Assembly: GCA_013285405.1 (NCBI GenBank)
Contig: CP053446.1
Location: 843,985 to 907,984 of the forward strand
Origin: Ignavibacteriota bacterium
GTDB taxonomy: Bacteria > Bacteroidota > Ignavibacteria > Ignavibacteriales > Ignavibacteriaceae
Length of the DNA: 64,000 nt
Direction: 5' to 3'
Positions 57,893 through 64,000 of the stretch are shown piece after piece; within the stretch, counting starts at the first letter, position 1; every line of letters starts with the position of its first letter. Position numbers and translations under genes: made by a program. A model generated the notes under the pieces. That model ran no database searches. It was not told where the DNA came from and worked only from the letters and a program-made list of their open reading frames with translations.

Positions 57893-58312
57893 ATGAAAAT
57901 ACAAGATCAAATCAAAGAGTATATTGCTAATCAACCTGAACCAAAGCGTACAGACATTAAAGTTTTGCACAAACGCATACTTCAAATATTGCCCAAATGT
58001 AGATTATGGTTCTTAGATGGCAAAGATGCTAAAGGTAAAATTGTTTCCAATCCTAATATCGGATATGGATTTTACACCATAAAATATGCTGATGGAACTA
58101 CCAGAGAGTTTTATCAAATTGGATTAAGTGCAAACAAAACCGGAATTTCTGTTTATATACTTGGTATTGATGATAAAACATACTTACCTAAAACGTTTGG
58201 TAAAAAATTAGGCAAGGCAAGTGTAACAGGGTATTGCATTAAGTTTAAATCGTTGAAAGATATAAACATAGATGTACTTGAAACAGCAATTCGCTACGGA
58301 TTTAAATATTAA
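57893..58312 (+). CDS. DUF1801-type small protein
   Basis: 139 residues. REFYQIGLSANKTGISVYIL and KTFGKKLGKASVTGYCIKFK match the core of DUF1801 (YdhG-like) proteins, and the end KDINIDVLETAIRYGF fits their last helix. The biochemical function is unknown; the fold resembles iron-chaperone-like YdhG/frataxin-like proteins only loosely. The start codon abuts the stop of the RibD-like gene (TGA ATG), so the two are co-translated. Confidence 0.82.
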   Translation: MKIQDQIKEYIANQPEPKRTDIKVLHKRILQILPKCRLWFLDGKDAKGKIVSNPNIGYGFYTIKYADGTTREFYQIGLSANKTGISVYILGIDDKTYLPKTFGKKLGKASVTGYCIKFKSLKDINIDVLETAIRYGFKY

Positions 58313-58358
58313 TTTTATTATTTTGGTTCGGTGCGACAACAAATAAATTCTCTTATTC

Positions 58359-58382
58359 TTAGCGATACTCATTCAAGTTTTT
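58359..58382 (-). repeat. weak carB 3'-end-like remnant
   Basis: Shares GATACTCAT plus flanking TTA and CAA with the strong copies, same orientation, one-base gaps required. It lies before the leader repeat at 58575, the same order as at 53901/53972 and 55612/55691. Confidence 0.35.
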
Positions 58383-58574
58383 ATTTCAAGATGCTAATTG
58401 ATTGAAGAAAATCAAGCAGGTTTTTTATTTTGGATAAATTTTAATAGTTTGCTGAAAAAAATCCGTCGGAAAAAGGACTTCCCGCAATCAATTTATTTTA
58501 TTAGTTTCTATTCGGTTTAGCTCCTTTTTAAGATGGCTTTCCCGCAGTAGAATTACAAATTTTATATTCGATTT

Positions 58575-58600
58575 TTATTATTGCGGTAAACAATTAGTTA
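58575..58600 (+). repeat. module leader repeat, copy 3
   Basis: TTATTATTGCGGTAAACAAT plus TAGTTA; one difference in 26 nt from the copy at 53972. It ends 48 nt before the cupin start. Confidence 0.75.
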
Positions 58601-58648
58601 TAGGCAATGGCAGACCAATAGCACTACAAATCTCAACAGACGAATAAA

Positions 58649-59176
58649 ATGAAAGCAATCATAAAATCAACAGTAATTGCAACTCTAATTGTAACTGGAA
58701 TTACTTTAACATCTTGCAACAGCAATAACAATCAAAAACAGGAAACAATGGAAACAGAAGTTCCAAAAATCAGTGAGTTCGCAGTAGGGGAAGAAAACAC
58801 AGGCTTCGCACAGTACTTTTCTGGCAGGTCGTGGCTTGCACCATTAACAAGCAACAAAGACCTAAACGTACCAATGTTCAACGTAACCTTTGAACCGGGT
58901 TGTCGCAACAACTGGCACAGTCACACAGGCGGTCAAATTCTTGTTGCCGTTGGCGGTGTGGGATATTATCAGGAACGTGGTAAACCAGCCGTTCGTATGG
59001 AGGTTGGCAAAGTAATAGAAATCGCCCCCAATGTAGAACATTGGCACGGAGCAGCACCCGATAGTTGGTTTTCACATATCGGAGTAGAATGTAATCCTCA
59101 AATTAATAAGAACACTTGGTTAGAGCCAGTTTCTAATGAAGAATATAAACAAGCAGTGAGTGAAGCAGTAAAATAA
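58649..59176 (+). CDS. cupin-domain lipoprotein
   Basis: 175 residues with a lipobox (LIVTGITLTSC). The cupin metal motif is WHSHTGGQILVAVGGVGYYQ (G-x5-HxH-type, His-x-His plus downstream Glu/Gln), and the second motif is APNVEHWHGAAPDSWFSHIG with His. It is the first gene of a tight operon with the CMD-family protein (11 nt later) and an aldo/keto reductase. Similar cupin/CMD pairs are frequent in Bacteroidota. Enzymatic role unknown. Confidence 0.88.
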   Translation: MKAIIKSTVIATLIVTGITLTSCNSNNNQKQETMETEVPKISEFAVGEENTGFAQYFSGRSWLAPLTSNKDLNVPMFNVTFEPGCRNNWHSHTGGQILVAVGGVGYYQERGKPAVRMEVGKVIEIAPNVEHWHGAAPDSWFSHIGVECNPQINKNTWLEPVSNEEYKQAVSEAVK

Positions 59177-59187
59177 TCCTCCAAATT

Positions 59188-59898
59188 ATGAGCAAAGGTA
59201 AGATTGTAAAGTGGATTTTATTTTTGGTTTTAATATTAAATGGACATACGATGAATGCACAAAATAAAACGGATAGCCTAAACCAACAGCAACAAAGTTT
59301 AGTCATCATTTCTGCACTGACGGCAACAGGAGATTTGGAAAATCTGAAAACCGAATTGAATAATGCATTAGACGATAAAGTTTCCATAAACGAAATAAAA
59401 GAAGCATTGGCACATCTATACGCTTATTGTGGTTTTCCTCGAAGCCTAAATGGATTAACCACTTTAATGCAAGTTGTAGAGAAACGAAAAAAAGCAGGTA
59501 AAAGCGATGTTGTTGGTCGTGAAGCAAGTCCGATTTCTACAAATAAATCAATGCTTGAAATAGGAACGGAAGTACAGACAAAATTAGTGGGACAACCTGT
59601 TTCAGGTGGTGTTATGGAGTTTGCCCCTGTTATTGACCGTTATTTAAAGGAACATCTTTTCGGTGCTATTTTCTCAAGCGATATACTGAACCACCAACAA
59701 AGAGAATTAGTAACAATTTCTGCATTAGCCTCAATGTCTGGAACGCTTGGACAATTACAATCACACATTGGAATTGGAATGAATACAGGACTTACAGAAA
59801 ATCAGTTCAATCAAACTTTCAATTTGATAGAAAAGTATATTGGCAAAAAACAGGCAGACGATGCAAGAGCAGTACTTTCAGAAACAATTAGAAAATAA
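59188..59898 (+). CDS. exported carboxymuconolactone decarboxylase-family protein
   Basis: 236 residues with a signal peptide (IVKWILFLVLILNGHTMNAQ). Two CMD/AhpD-like units: the first with LVIISALTATGDLENLKTEL and EIKEALAHLYAYCGFPRSLN, the second with RELVTISALASMSGTLGQLQ and SHIGIGMNTGLTENQFNQ. The CxxC of peroxidase-active AhpD is absent; a single Cys is present in AYCGF. It lies between the cupin and the aldo/keto reductase in one operon and may act on the same substrate. Function unproven. Confidence 0.88.
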   Translation: MSKGKIVKWILFLVLILNGHTMNAQNKTDSLNQQQQSLVIISALTATGDLENLKTELNNALDDKVSINEIKEALAHLYAYCGFPRSLNGLTTLMQVVEKRKKAGKSDVVGREASPISTNKSMLEIGTEVQTKLVGQPVSGGVMEFAPVIDRYLKEHLFGAIFSSDILNHQQRELVTISALASMSGTLGQLQSHIGIGMNTGLTENQFNQTFNLIEKYIGKKQADDARAVLSETIRK

Positions 59899-59902
59899 AA
59901 AT

Positions 59903-60760
59903 ATGATACTAAATGAAAAATACACCCTTTCAAATGGGTTAGAAATTCCAAAAATAGCACTTGGAACTTGGTTCATTGGCGATGAAACCGTAGCACAGGT
60001 AGTAAAAGATGCCATCGAAATTGGATACAGACACATTGATACGGCTCAGGCGTATGGAAATGAAAGAGGAATTGGCGAAGGACTAAAGGCTTGCAGTATA
60101 AAACGTGAAGATTTGTTTATCACCACAAAACTGGCGGCAGAAGTAAAATCATATAATGACGCTGTTGCTTCCATAGCCAATTCATTAAAATTATTAGGAC
60201 TTGATTATATAGACCTGATGATTATTCACAGCCCTAAACCTTGGGCTCACTATGAAAAAGAAAACCGTCATTTTGATGGCAACCGTGAAGCGTGGCGAGC
60301 TTTGGAAGATGCGTATAAAGCAGGAAAAATCCGCTCAATTGGAGTATCAAATTTTCAGATTATAGATATTGAAAACATAGTTGCAGGCTGTAAGGTAAAA
60401 CCAATGGTCAACCAAATATTAGCCCACATCAGCAATACACCTTTTGAGTTGATAGATTACTGCAAACAGAACAACATCCTTGTTGAAGCCTATTCACCGA
60501 TAGCGCACGGAGAATTATTGAAAAATGAGCAAGTAGTAAAAATGGCTGAAAAATATGGAGTAAGTGTACCGCAATTAGCCATTCGATACTGTCTTGATTT
60601 GGGGCTATTACCGTTGCCAAAGACAACCAATCCAAAGAATATGAAGAATAATGCGGACGTAGATTTTGAAATATCAGCAAACGACTTGGAGATTTTAAAA
60701 AACATAGAGCCGATAAAAAATTATGGTGAAGCAAGTAACTTTCCTGTGTTCTGGAAATAA
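59903..60760 (+). CDS. aldo/keto reductase
   Basis: About 285 residues from ATG 59903, which begins MILNEKYTLSNGLEIPKIAL; the longer frame from 59840 overlaps the previous gene and is rejected. Catalytic tetrad: D in YRHIDTAQAYGNE, Y in AYGNE, K in FITTKL and H in DLMIIHSPKPW. SIGVSNFQI and PLPKTTNPKNM are the strand-6 and NADPH-binding signatures. It is 4 nt after the CMD gene. The substrate is probably a small carbonyl; not specified. Confidence 0.93.
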   Translation: MILNEKYTLSNGLEIPKIALGTWFIGDETVAQVVKDAIEIGYRHIDTAQAYGNERGIGEGLKACSIKREDLFITTKLAAEVKSYNDAVASIANSLKLLGLDYIDLMIIHSPKPWAHYEKENRHFDGNREAWRALEDAYKAGKIRSIGVSNFQIIDIENIVAGCKVKPMVNQILAHISNTPFELIDYCKQNNILVEAYSPIAHGELLKNEQVVKMAEKYGVSVPQLAIRYCLDLGLLPLPKTTNPKNMKNNADVDFEISANDLEILKNIEPIKNYGEASNFPVFWK

Positions 60761-60787
60761 TCTACCCTAAGCCACAGCCTATAACAA

Positions 60788-60897
60788 GGTATTGCCAAAA
60801 GCGGGGCTGAACGGCTTCGATTGGACATTTGTGCAAGGTTCAACTTTCGTTCTTAGATTAAACTTTAGTGCTAAAAATCCCCGCCTTCGGTAATACC
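60788..60897. repeat. long stem-loop element 2 (cassette-end-like)
   Basis: Arms 60788-60806 (GGTATTGCCAAAAGCGGGG) and 60879-60897 (CCCCGCCTTCGGTAATACC) pair at 16 of 19 positions plus one G-T. The 72-nt loop has the same order of short motifs as the element at 54622 (GCGGGG-CT, TGCAA, AACTTT-GTTCTT). It lies 8 nt before a carB-end copy, exactly as element 1 does. Confidence 0.7.
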
Positions 60898-60904
60898 CAA
60901 ACTG

Positions 60905-60994
60905 TTACTGATACTCATCCCAACTCTTAACCGGTAATGTATCCATTGTGAATTGCTGAAGTGCTTTTATAAATCTTTTCGTTGCCTGCACGTT
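60905..60994 (-). repeat. carB: in-frame duplicate of the last 29 codons of carB
   Basis: Read on the minus strand it encodes 29 residues and a TAA stop, 26 of them identical to the real carB end (differences T to M, S to T and S to Q), including ATKRFIKALQQFT and LPVKSWDEY. It is separated from the real gene by the Fic and MNT/HEPN modules. There is no upstream carB coding sequence, so it is a gene-end fragment, not a gene. Confidence 0.9.
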
Positions 60995-61103
60995 TAAACG
61001 CAGGCAAGGTTTACCTTTAAAATTTGGATAAAGGCGATTTTCCCGTAATTTTGCCCTTGTAATTTAAACAAAGGTAAAATTCGTCCTCGTTAATAGGAAA
61101 AAA

Positions 61104-62186
61104 ATGAAATTTGAGGCACAAAAACCATATAACACTCTTCCCGATTTACCACCGAAAGGTGATATCGAAACAAAAGAAATTCTAAAAAAAACAATTTCTG
61201 CAAGCAGGGCTTTATCAGAATTAAAGGGGGCAATAACGAATCTTCCTAATCCATTATTATTTATCGACACCATAAACTTACAGGAAGCTCAGGCTAGCTC
61301 TGCAGTTGAAAATATAGTAACTACTCAGGATGCATTATTTCAGGCAGCAGTGGCTGAGAAGAAAATTATTGACAATGCCATCAAAGAAGTGATACACTAT
61401 AAGGATGCTTTATGGCATGGATTTGAAGAAATAAAAAAGAAACCAATTCTGACTACGAACCTTTTTATCTCTATAATGAGAATCATAAAAGAAAATCAGT
61501 CGGGAATCAGAAGCCTGCCAGGAACTCAATTGAAAAATCCTGCAACAGGAGAAATAATATACACTCCACCTGAAGGAGAAAAGTTAATCAGAGAAAAACT
61601 GAAGTCGTTGGAAGTATTCATCAACGAAAATATCAATATTGATCCGTTGATTAAATTAGCCTTAGTACATTATCAGTTCGAAGCGATTCATCCATTCTTT
61701 GATGGAAATGGAAGAACCGGAAGAATTATTCTGCTTCTTTATTTAAAACTCTGTGGACTTATTGATTTACCCTCCTTGTATTTAAGTGGTTATATTTTAA
61801 ATAACAGGAGCGAATATTACAAACGATTGAGAAATGTAACTGAAAAAGATGATTGGGAGAACTGGATAATATATATTCTTGATATGATCGAAGTGACTTC
61901 GCAAAAAGGAAGTGAAAAAATTTTGTTAATCGGAAAATTAATGTCTGAGCTTGGAGAGCAGATACGTGAAAAATTACCCAAAGTTTATTCGAAAGATTTG
62001 CTCGAAATATTATTCAGGCTACCGTACACAAAGAGAAACTTGCTTGAAGCCGCAGGATTGGGAAATGTTAAAACTTCCGGGGGTTATTTGAAAAGTTTAG
62101 AAGATGCAGGCTTTTTAAAAAGTATTCAAGTTGGTAAAGAAAAATTGTTCTTAAATTATAAATTAATGGAAGTACTCAAAAGTTGA
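61104..62186 (+). CDS. Fic-domain AMPylase-type protein
   Basis: 360 residues. The catalytic motif HPFFDGNGRTGR is intact (HPFx[D/E]GNGRxxR), so AMP transfer is expected. An N-terminal inhibitory helix motif SSAVEN fits (S/T)xxxE(G/N) and puts it in the class with self-inhibition in the N-terminal part. The C terminus (YTKRNLLEAAGLGNVKTSGG) looks like a winged helix, common in this DUF4172-like/Fic_N group. It is a single-gene module flanked by carB-end copies at 60905 and 62211. Confidence 0.92.
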   Translation: MKFEAQKPYNTLPDLPPKGDIETKEILKKTISASRALSELKGAITNLPNPLLFIDTINLQEAQASSAVENIVTTQDALFQAAVAEKKIIDNAIKEVIHYKDALWHGFEEIKKKPILTTNLFISIMRIIKENQSGIRSLPGTQLKNPATGEIIYTPPEGEKLIREKLKSLEVFINENINIDPLIKLALVHYQFEAIHPFFDGNGRTGRIILLLYLKLCGLIDLPSLYLSGYILNNRSEYYKRLRNVTEKDDWENWIIYILDMIEVTSQKGSEKILLIGKLMSELGEQIREKLPKVYSKDLLEILFRLPYTKRNLLEAAGLGNVKTSGGYLKSLEDAGFLKSIQVGKEKLFLNYKLMEVLKS

Positions 62187-62191
62187 TAAAG

Positions 62192-62205
62192 TTTCGCTAG
62201 CGAAA
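62192..62205. repeat. 14-bp perfect palindrome after fic
   Basis: TTTCGCTAGCGAAA, beginning 5 nt after the Fic stop. It could be a weak terminator stem or a recombination scar. Confidence 0.5.
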
Positions 62206-62210
62206 TTAAC

Positions 62211-62265
62211 TACTGATACTCATCCCTCCAAAGGAGTCCTTTGGACAACTTTTAACCGGCAATGT
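62211..62265 (-). repeat. carB 3'-end duplicate with palindromic insert, copy 2
   Basis: Identical by eye to 54745-54798 over 54 nt, including the 19-bp palindrome at 62227-62245 and the carB-like LPVKS and end codons before a TAG stop. It ends sooner than the left copy and is followed by the MNT/HEPN leader. Confidence 0.8.
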
Positions 62266-62362
62266 GTCTGTAGTAAATCAATTAAAATTCTATTTTTGTA
62301 AATAAGTTATAATAATGTTTTATAAATTACTTGTAGCGATTTTTTAGTGGAAGATAAAAATT

Positions 62363-62677
62363 ATGACAATAAACAATTTAAAAATCTCTGATGAACGATT
62401 AAGAAATATCTGCCAAAAGTATCTTGTCAAAGAACTGGCGGTTTTTGGTTCAACTTTAACTTCTGATTTCAGAAATGACAGTGACATTGATCTACTATAC
62501 ACATTTCACGAGAAAGCGGAACACAGTCTTTTTAGTAAAGTCCGGATAAAAGCAGAAATTGAAGAATTGTTTGGAAGACCTGTTGATCTTATAAGTCGCA
62601 GAGCGATTGAAAACAGCCGTAACTTATATAAAAGAAAAGCAATACTTGAAAATCTAAAGATAATCTATGCAGCGTGA
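62363..62677 (+). CDS. MNT-domain nucleotidyltransferase antitoxin, copy B
   Basis: 104 residues, about 89% identical to copy A (54982). GSTLTSDFRNDSDID is a full GSX10DXD active site. The upstream about 60 nt (GTAAATAAGTTATAATAATG) is also conserved with copy A. It overlaps the HEPN gene by 11 nt, as expected for co-translation of antitoxin before toxin. Confidence 0.92.
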   Translation: MTINNLKISDERLRNICQKYLVKELAVFGSTLTSDFRNDSDIDLLYTFHEKAEHSLFSKVRIKAEIEELFGRPVDLISRRAIENSRNLYKRKAILENLKIIYAA

Positions 62678-62996
62678 CATCAGCTATTTTTCTGATATAC
62701 TCGAATCATCAAAATTAGCTGTTGATTACTTGAAGAAAATTTCTTTCGAAGAGTTTACACGGAACACAGCTATTCAAGATGCTGTAATTCGCAGAATTGA
62801 AATTATTGGTGAAGCTGCAAATCGAATAAGTGACATATCAAGACAAATGTATGCCCATTTACCATGGATTGAGATGAAAGGAATGAGAAATCTCTTAATT
62901 CATGAATATGACGAAATTGACCTCAAAGAGGTTTGGAACACAGTTAAAAATGATTTGCCTTCTCTTATAAAAGAAATTGAAAAAATTCTGAATTAA
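62667..62996 (+). CDS. HEPN-domain toxin (HepT-like), copy B, intact
   Basis: 109 residues. The RNase motif RX4HXY is complete at 74-81 (RNLLIHEY, His codon CAT at 62901). Eight residues differ from copy A. The AMPylation-target Tyr81 is present. The TAA stop overlaps the convergent carB stop by 4 nt, so the pair was placed exactly against the carB end. Confidence 0.92.
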   Translation: MQRDISYFSDILESSKLAVDYLKKISFEEFTRNTAIQDAVIRRIEIIGEAANRISDISRQMYAHLPWIEMKGMRNLLIHEYDEIDLKEVWNTVKNDLPSLIKEIEKILN

Positions 62997-64000
62997 CTGT
63001 ACTCATCCCAACTCTTTACCGGTAATGAGTCCGTTGTAAATTGCTGAAGTGCTTTTATAAATCTTTTAGTTGCCTGAACATTTGTGAACAGAGGAATATT
63101 TAGGTCAACAGCTTTTCTTCTGATAATGTAATCACTGTCAAGCTCAACTTTCTCTGCTGTCTTCGGGATGTTTATCACCATATCAATTTCACCATTGCTG
63201 AGATAAGTTAGAATTGAAGGTTCCTTCTCATCAAAAGGTCTGTAAAGAACTTCAACATCAATTCCATTCAGCCTGTAATAATCAGAAGTCCCTTTTGTGC
63301 CGTAAAATTTCAATCCCATTTCTTTCAATGCAAGAATATCTTCAAGAAGTTCTGCTTTATTTTTTGGAGTTCCTGTTGAAAGAAGAGCAGCTTTCTGCGG
63401 AATTTTTTGTCCGGTTGATAAAACACTTTTCAGAAATGCTTCGTTGAAATCATCACCAAGACAAGCAACTTCACCTGTTGATGACATTTCAACTCCGGTA
63501 ACAGGATCAGATCCTTTCAATCTGGTAAATGAAAACTGAGAAGCTTTTACCCCAACATAATCGAGATCAAAGGATGACTTATCAATCTTAGCAACTTTCT
63601 CACCGAGCATAATTCTCGTTGCAATATCAATGAAATTTATCTTCAATGTTTTGGAAACGAACGGAAAACTCCGCGATGCACGCAGATTGCATTCGATCAC
63701 TTTCACATCGTTATCTTTTGCAATAAATTGAATATTGAATGGTCCGTTAATTTCAAACTCCTTTGCAATATTCTTCGTGATAATTTTTACTCTTCTCATC
63801 GTTTCGAGATAAGTTCTTTGCGGCGGGAGAACAATAGTTGCATCGCCAGAATGAACGCCCGCATTTTCAACGTGTTCAGCAATTGCATAACAAAAAAGTT
63901 CACCGTGATCAGCAACTGCATCAATTTCAATTTCGCGCGCATCAGTAATAAACTTACTGATAACAACGGGATGTTCTCTGTTCAACTCTGTTGCTTTTCG
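62993..64000 (-). CDS. carB: carbamoyl-phosphate synthase large subunit, C-terminal part (runs off the right edge)
   Basis: The last 335 or so codons of carB; the frame continues through 64000 without a start. The text includes the second ATP-grasp half (FVAKDNDVKVIECNLRASRS-like, SRSFPFVSKTLKINFIDIA) and the C-terminal MGS-like allosteric domain (FYGTKGTSDYYRLNGIDVEV, NGEIDMVINIPKTAE, RRKAVDLNIPLFTNVQATKR). CarB makes carbamoyl phosphate from glutamine-derived ammonia, bicarbonate and ATP for arginine and pyrimidines. Its last codons are duplicated several times to the left, and an MNT/HEPN pair abuts its stop. Confidence 0.95.
   Translation of the reverse strand, partial: RKATELNREHPVVISKFITDAREIEIDAVADHGELFCYAIAEHVENAGVHSGDATIVLPPQRTYLETMRRVKIITKNIAKEFEINGPFNIQFIAKDNDVKVIECNLRASRSFPFVSKTLKINFIDIATRIMLGEKVAKIDKSSFDLDYVGVKASQFSFTRLKGSDPVTGVEMSSTGEVACLGDDFNEAFLKSVLSTGQKIPQKAALLSTGTPKNKAELLEDILALKEMGLKFYGTKGTSDYYRLNGIDVEVLYRPFDEKEPSILTYLSNGEIDMVINIPKTAEKVELDSDYIIRRKAVDLNIPLFTNVQATKRFIKALQQFTTDSLPVKSWDEYS

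Larger units (their letters stand above)
58313..58648. other. intergenic region with repeat remnants
   Basis: 336 nt between DUF1801 and the cupin gene. It holds a weak carB-end-like match (TTAGCGATACTCATTCAA at 58359-58376) and the module leader repeat at 58575-58600. No credible ORF or RNA gene was seen in the rest. Confidence 0.5.

Noticed and set aside
59840..59902. Longer start of the aldo/keto reductase
   Set aside because: It overlaps the end of the CMD gene in another frame and adds residues not typical of the family; ATG 59903 gives the normal N terminus.
54622..60897. Calling the island an integron cassette array
   Set aside because: The two stem-loops lack the conserved RYYYAAC and GTTRRRY ends and no integrase is present, so only 'cassette-like' is supported.
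1..64000. CRISPR arrays, insertion sequences, tRNA and rRNA genes
   Set aside because: No regularly spaced direct repeats, transposase frames, cloverleaf-like sequences or rRNA segments were found on reading the intergenic regions.

Overview
The window is low-GC (roughly one third G+C by eye) and densely coded on both strands. It looks like a chromosome segment from an FCB-group bacterium, most probably Ignavibacteria or a close relative. The evidence is a C25-type protease with a type IX secretion sorting domain (NFPNPFNPET, then a C-terminal KKMILLK), a two-component propeller histidine kinase, a DUF4301 protein, a NifJ-type pyruvate oxidoreductase and many lipoproteins. This placement is inferred from gene content; no rRNA or tRNA gene was seen.

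Layout. 0-10.8 kb is a surface-glycan region: methyltransferase, ABC flippase, a four-gene minus-strand operon (GT9, GT4, amidohydrolase, GT2), a wrecked B12-type radical SAM gene, a methyltransferase, and a radical SAM/SPASM + GT87 pair. 10.9-20 kb is signalling: a propeller sensor kinase with a NarL-type regulator, and a receiver-PAS-PAS kinase, with DUF4301 and a D-cysteine desulfhydrase-like enzyme between them. 20-31 kb is mixed housekeeping and envelope: MFS carrier, trypsin-like lipoprotein, mnmA, DUF4920, a CHASE2/sigma-54 activator and a metallophosphoesterase. 31-36 kb is central metabolism: nifJ plus a dihydroorotate dehydrogenase-like protein. 36-38.6 kb holds membrane and lipoprotein genes.

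38.6-44.6 kb is a minus-strand operon that looks like a Gram-negative poly-gamma-glutamate system. It has pgsB (amide ligase) and pgsC, then a PgsW-like 'system' protein, a secreted two-domain protein, an outer-membrane barrel and a frameshifted LVIVD-repeat lipoprotein. The usual CapA/PgsA is absent, so the secreted and barrel proteins are candidates for export across the outer membrane. The large C25/T9SS protein lies just upstream.

52.5-63 kb is an accessory island lying against the 3' end of carB, which runs off the right edge on the minus strand. It holds DUF6051, VOC, two copies of an MNT/HEPN toxin-antitoxin pair, NTF2-like genes, two RibD_C reductases, DUF1801, a cupin-CMD-aldo/keto reductase operon and a Fic protein. 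Between these modules are repeated copies of the last 8-30 codons of carB, all in the same orientation as the real gene. One copy still reads as 29 carB-like codons plus a stop, with three substitutions. A second repeat (TTATTATTGCGGTAAA) precedes three modules, and two long stem-loops end others. I read this as serial insertion of modules at a carB 3'-end attachment site. No recombinase is in the window. The left MNT/HEPN copy has lost the catalytic His of the toxin; the right copy keeps it.
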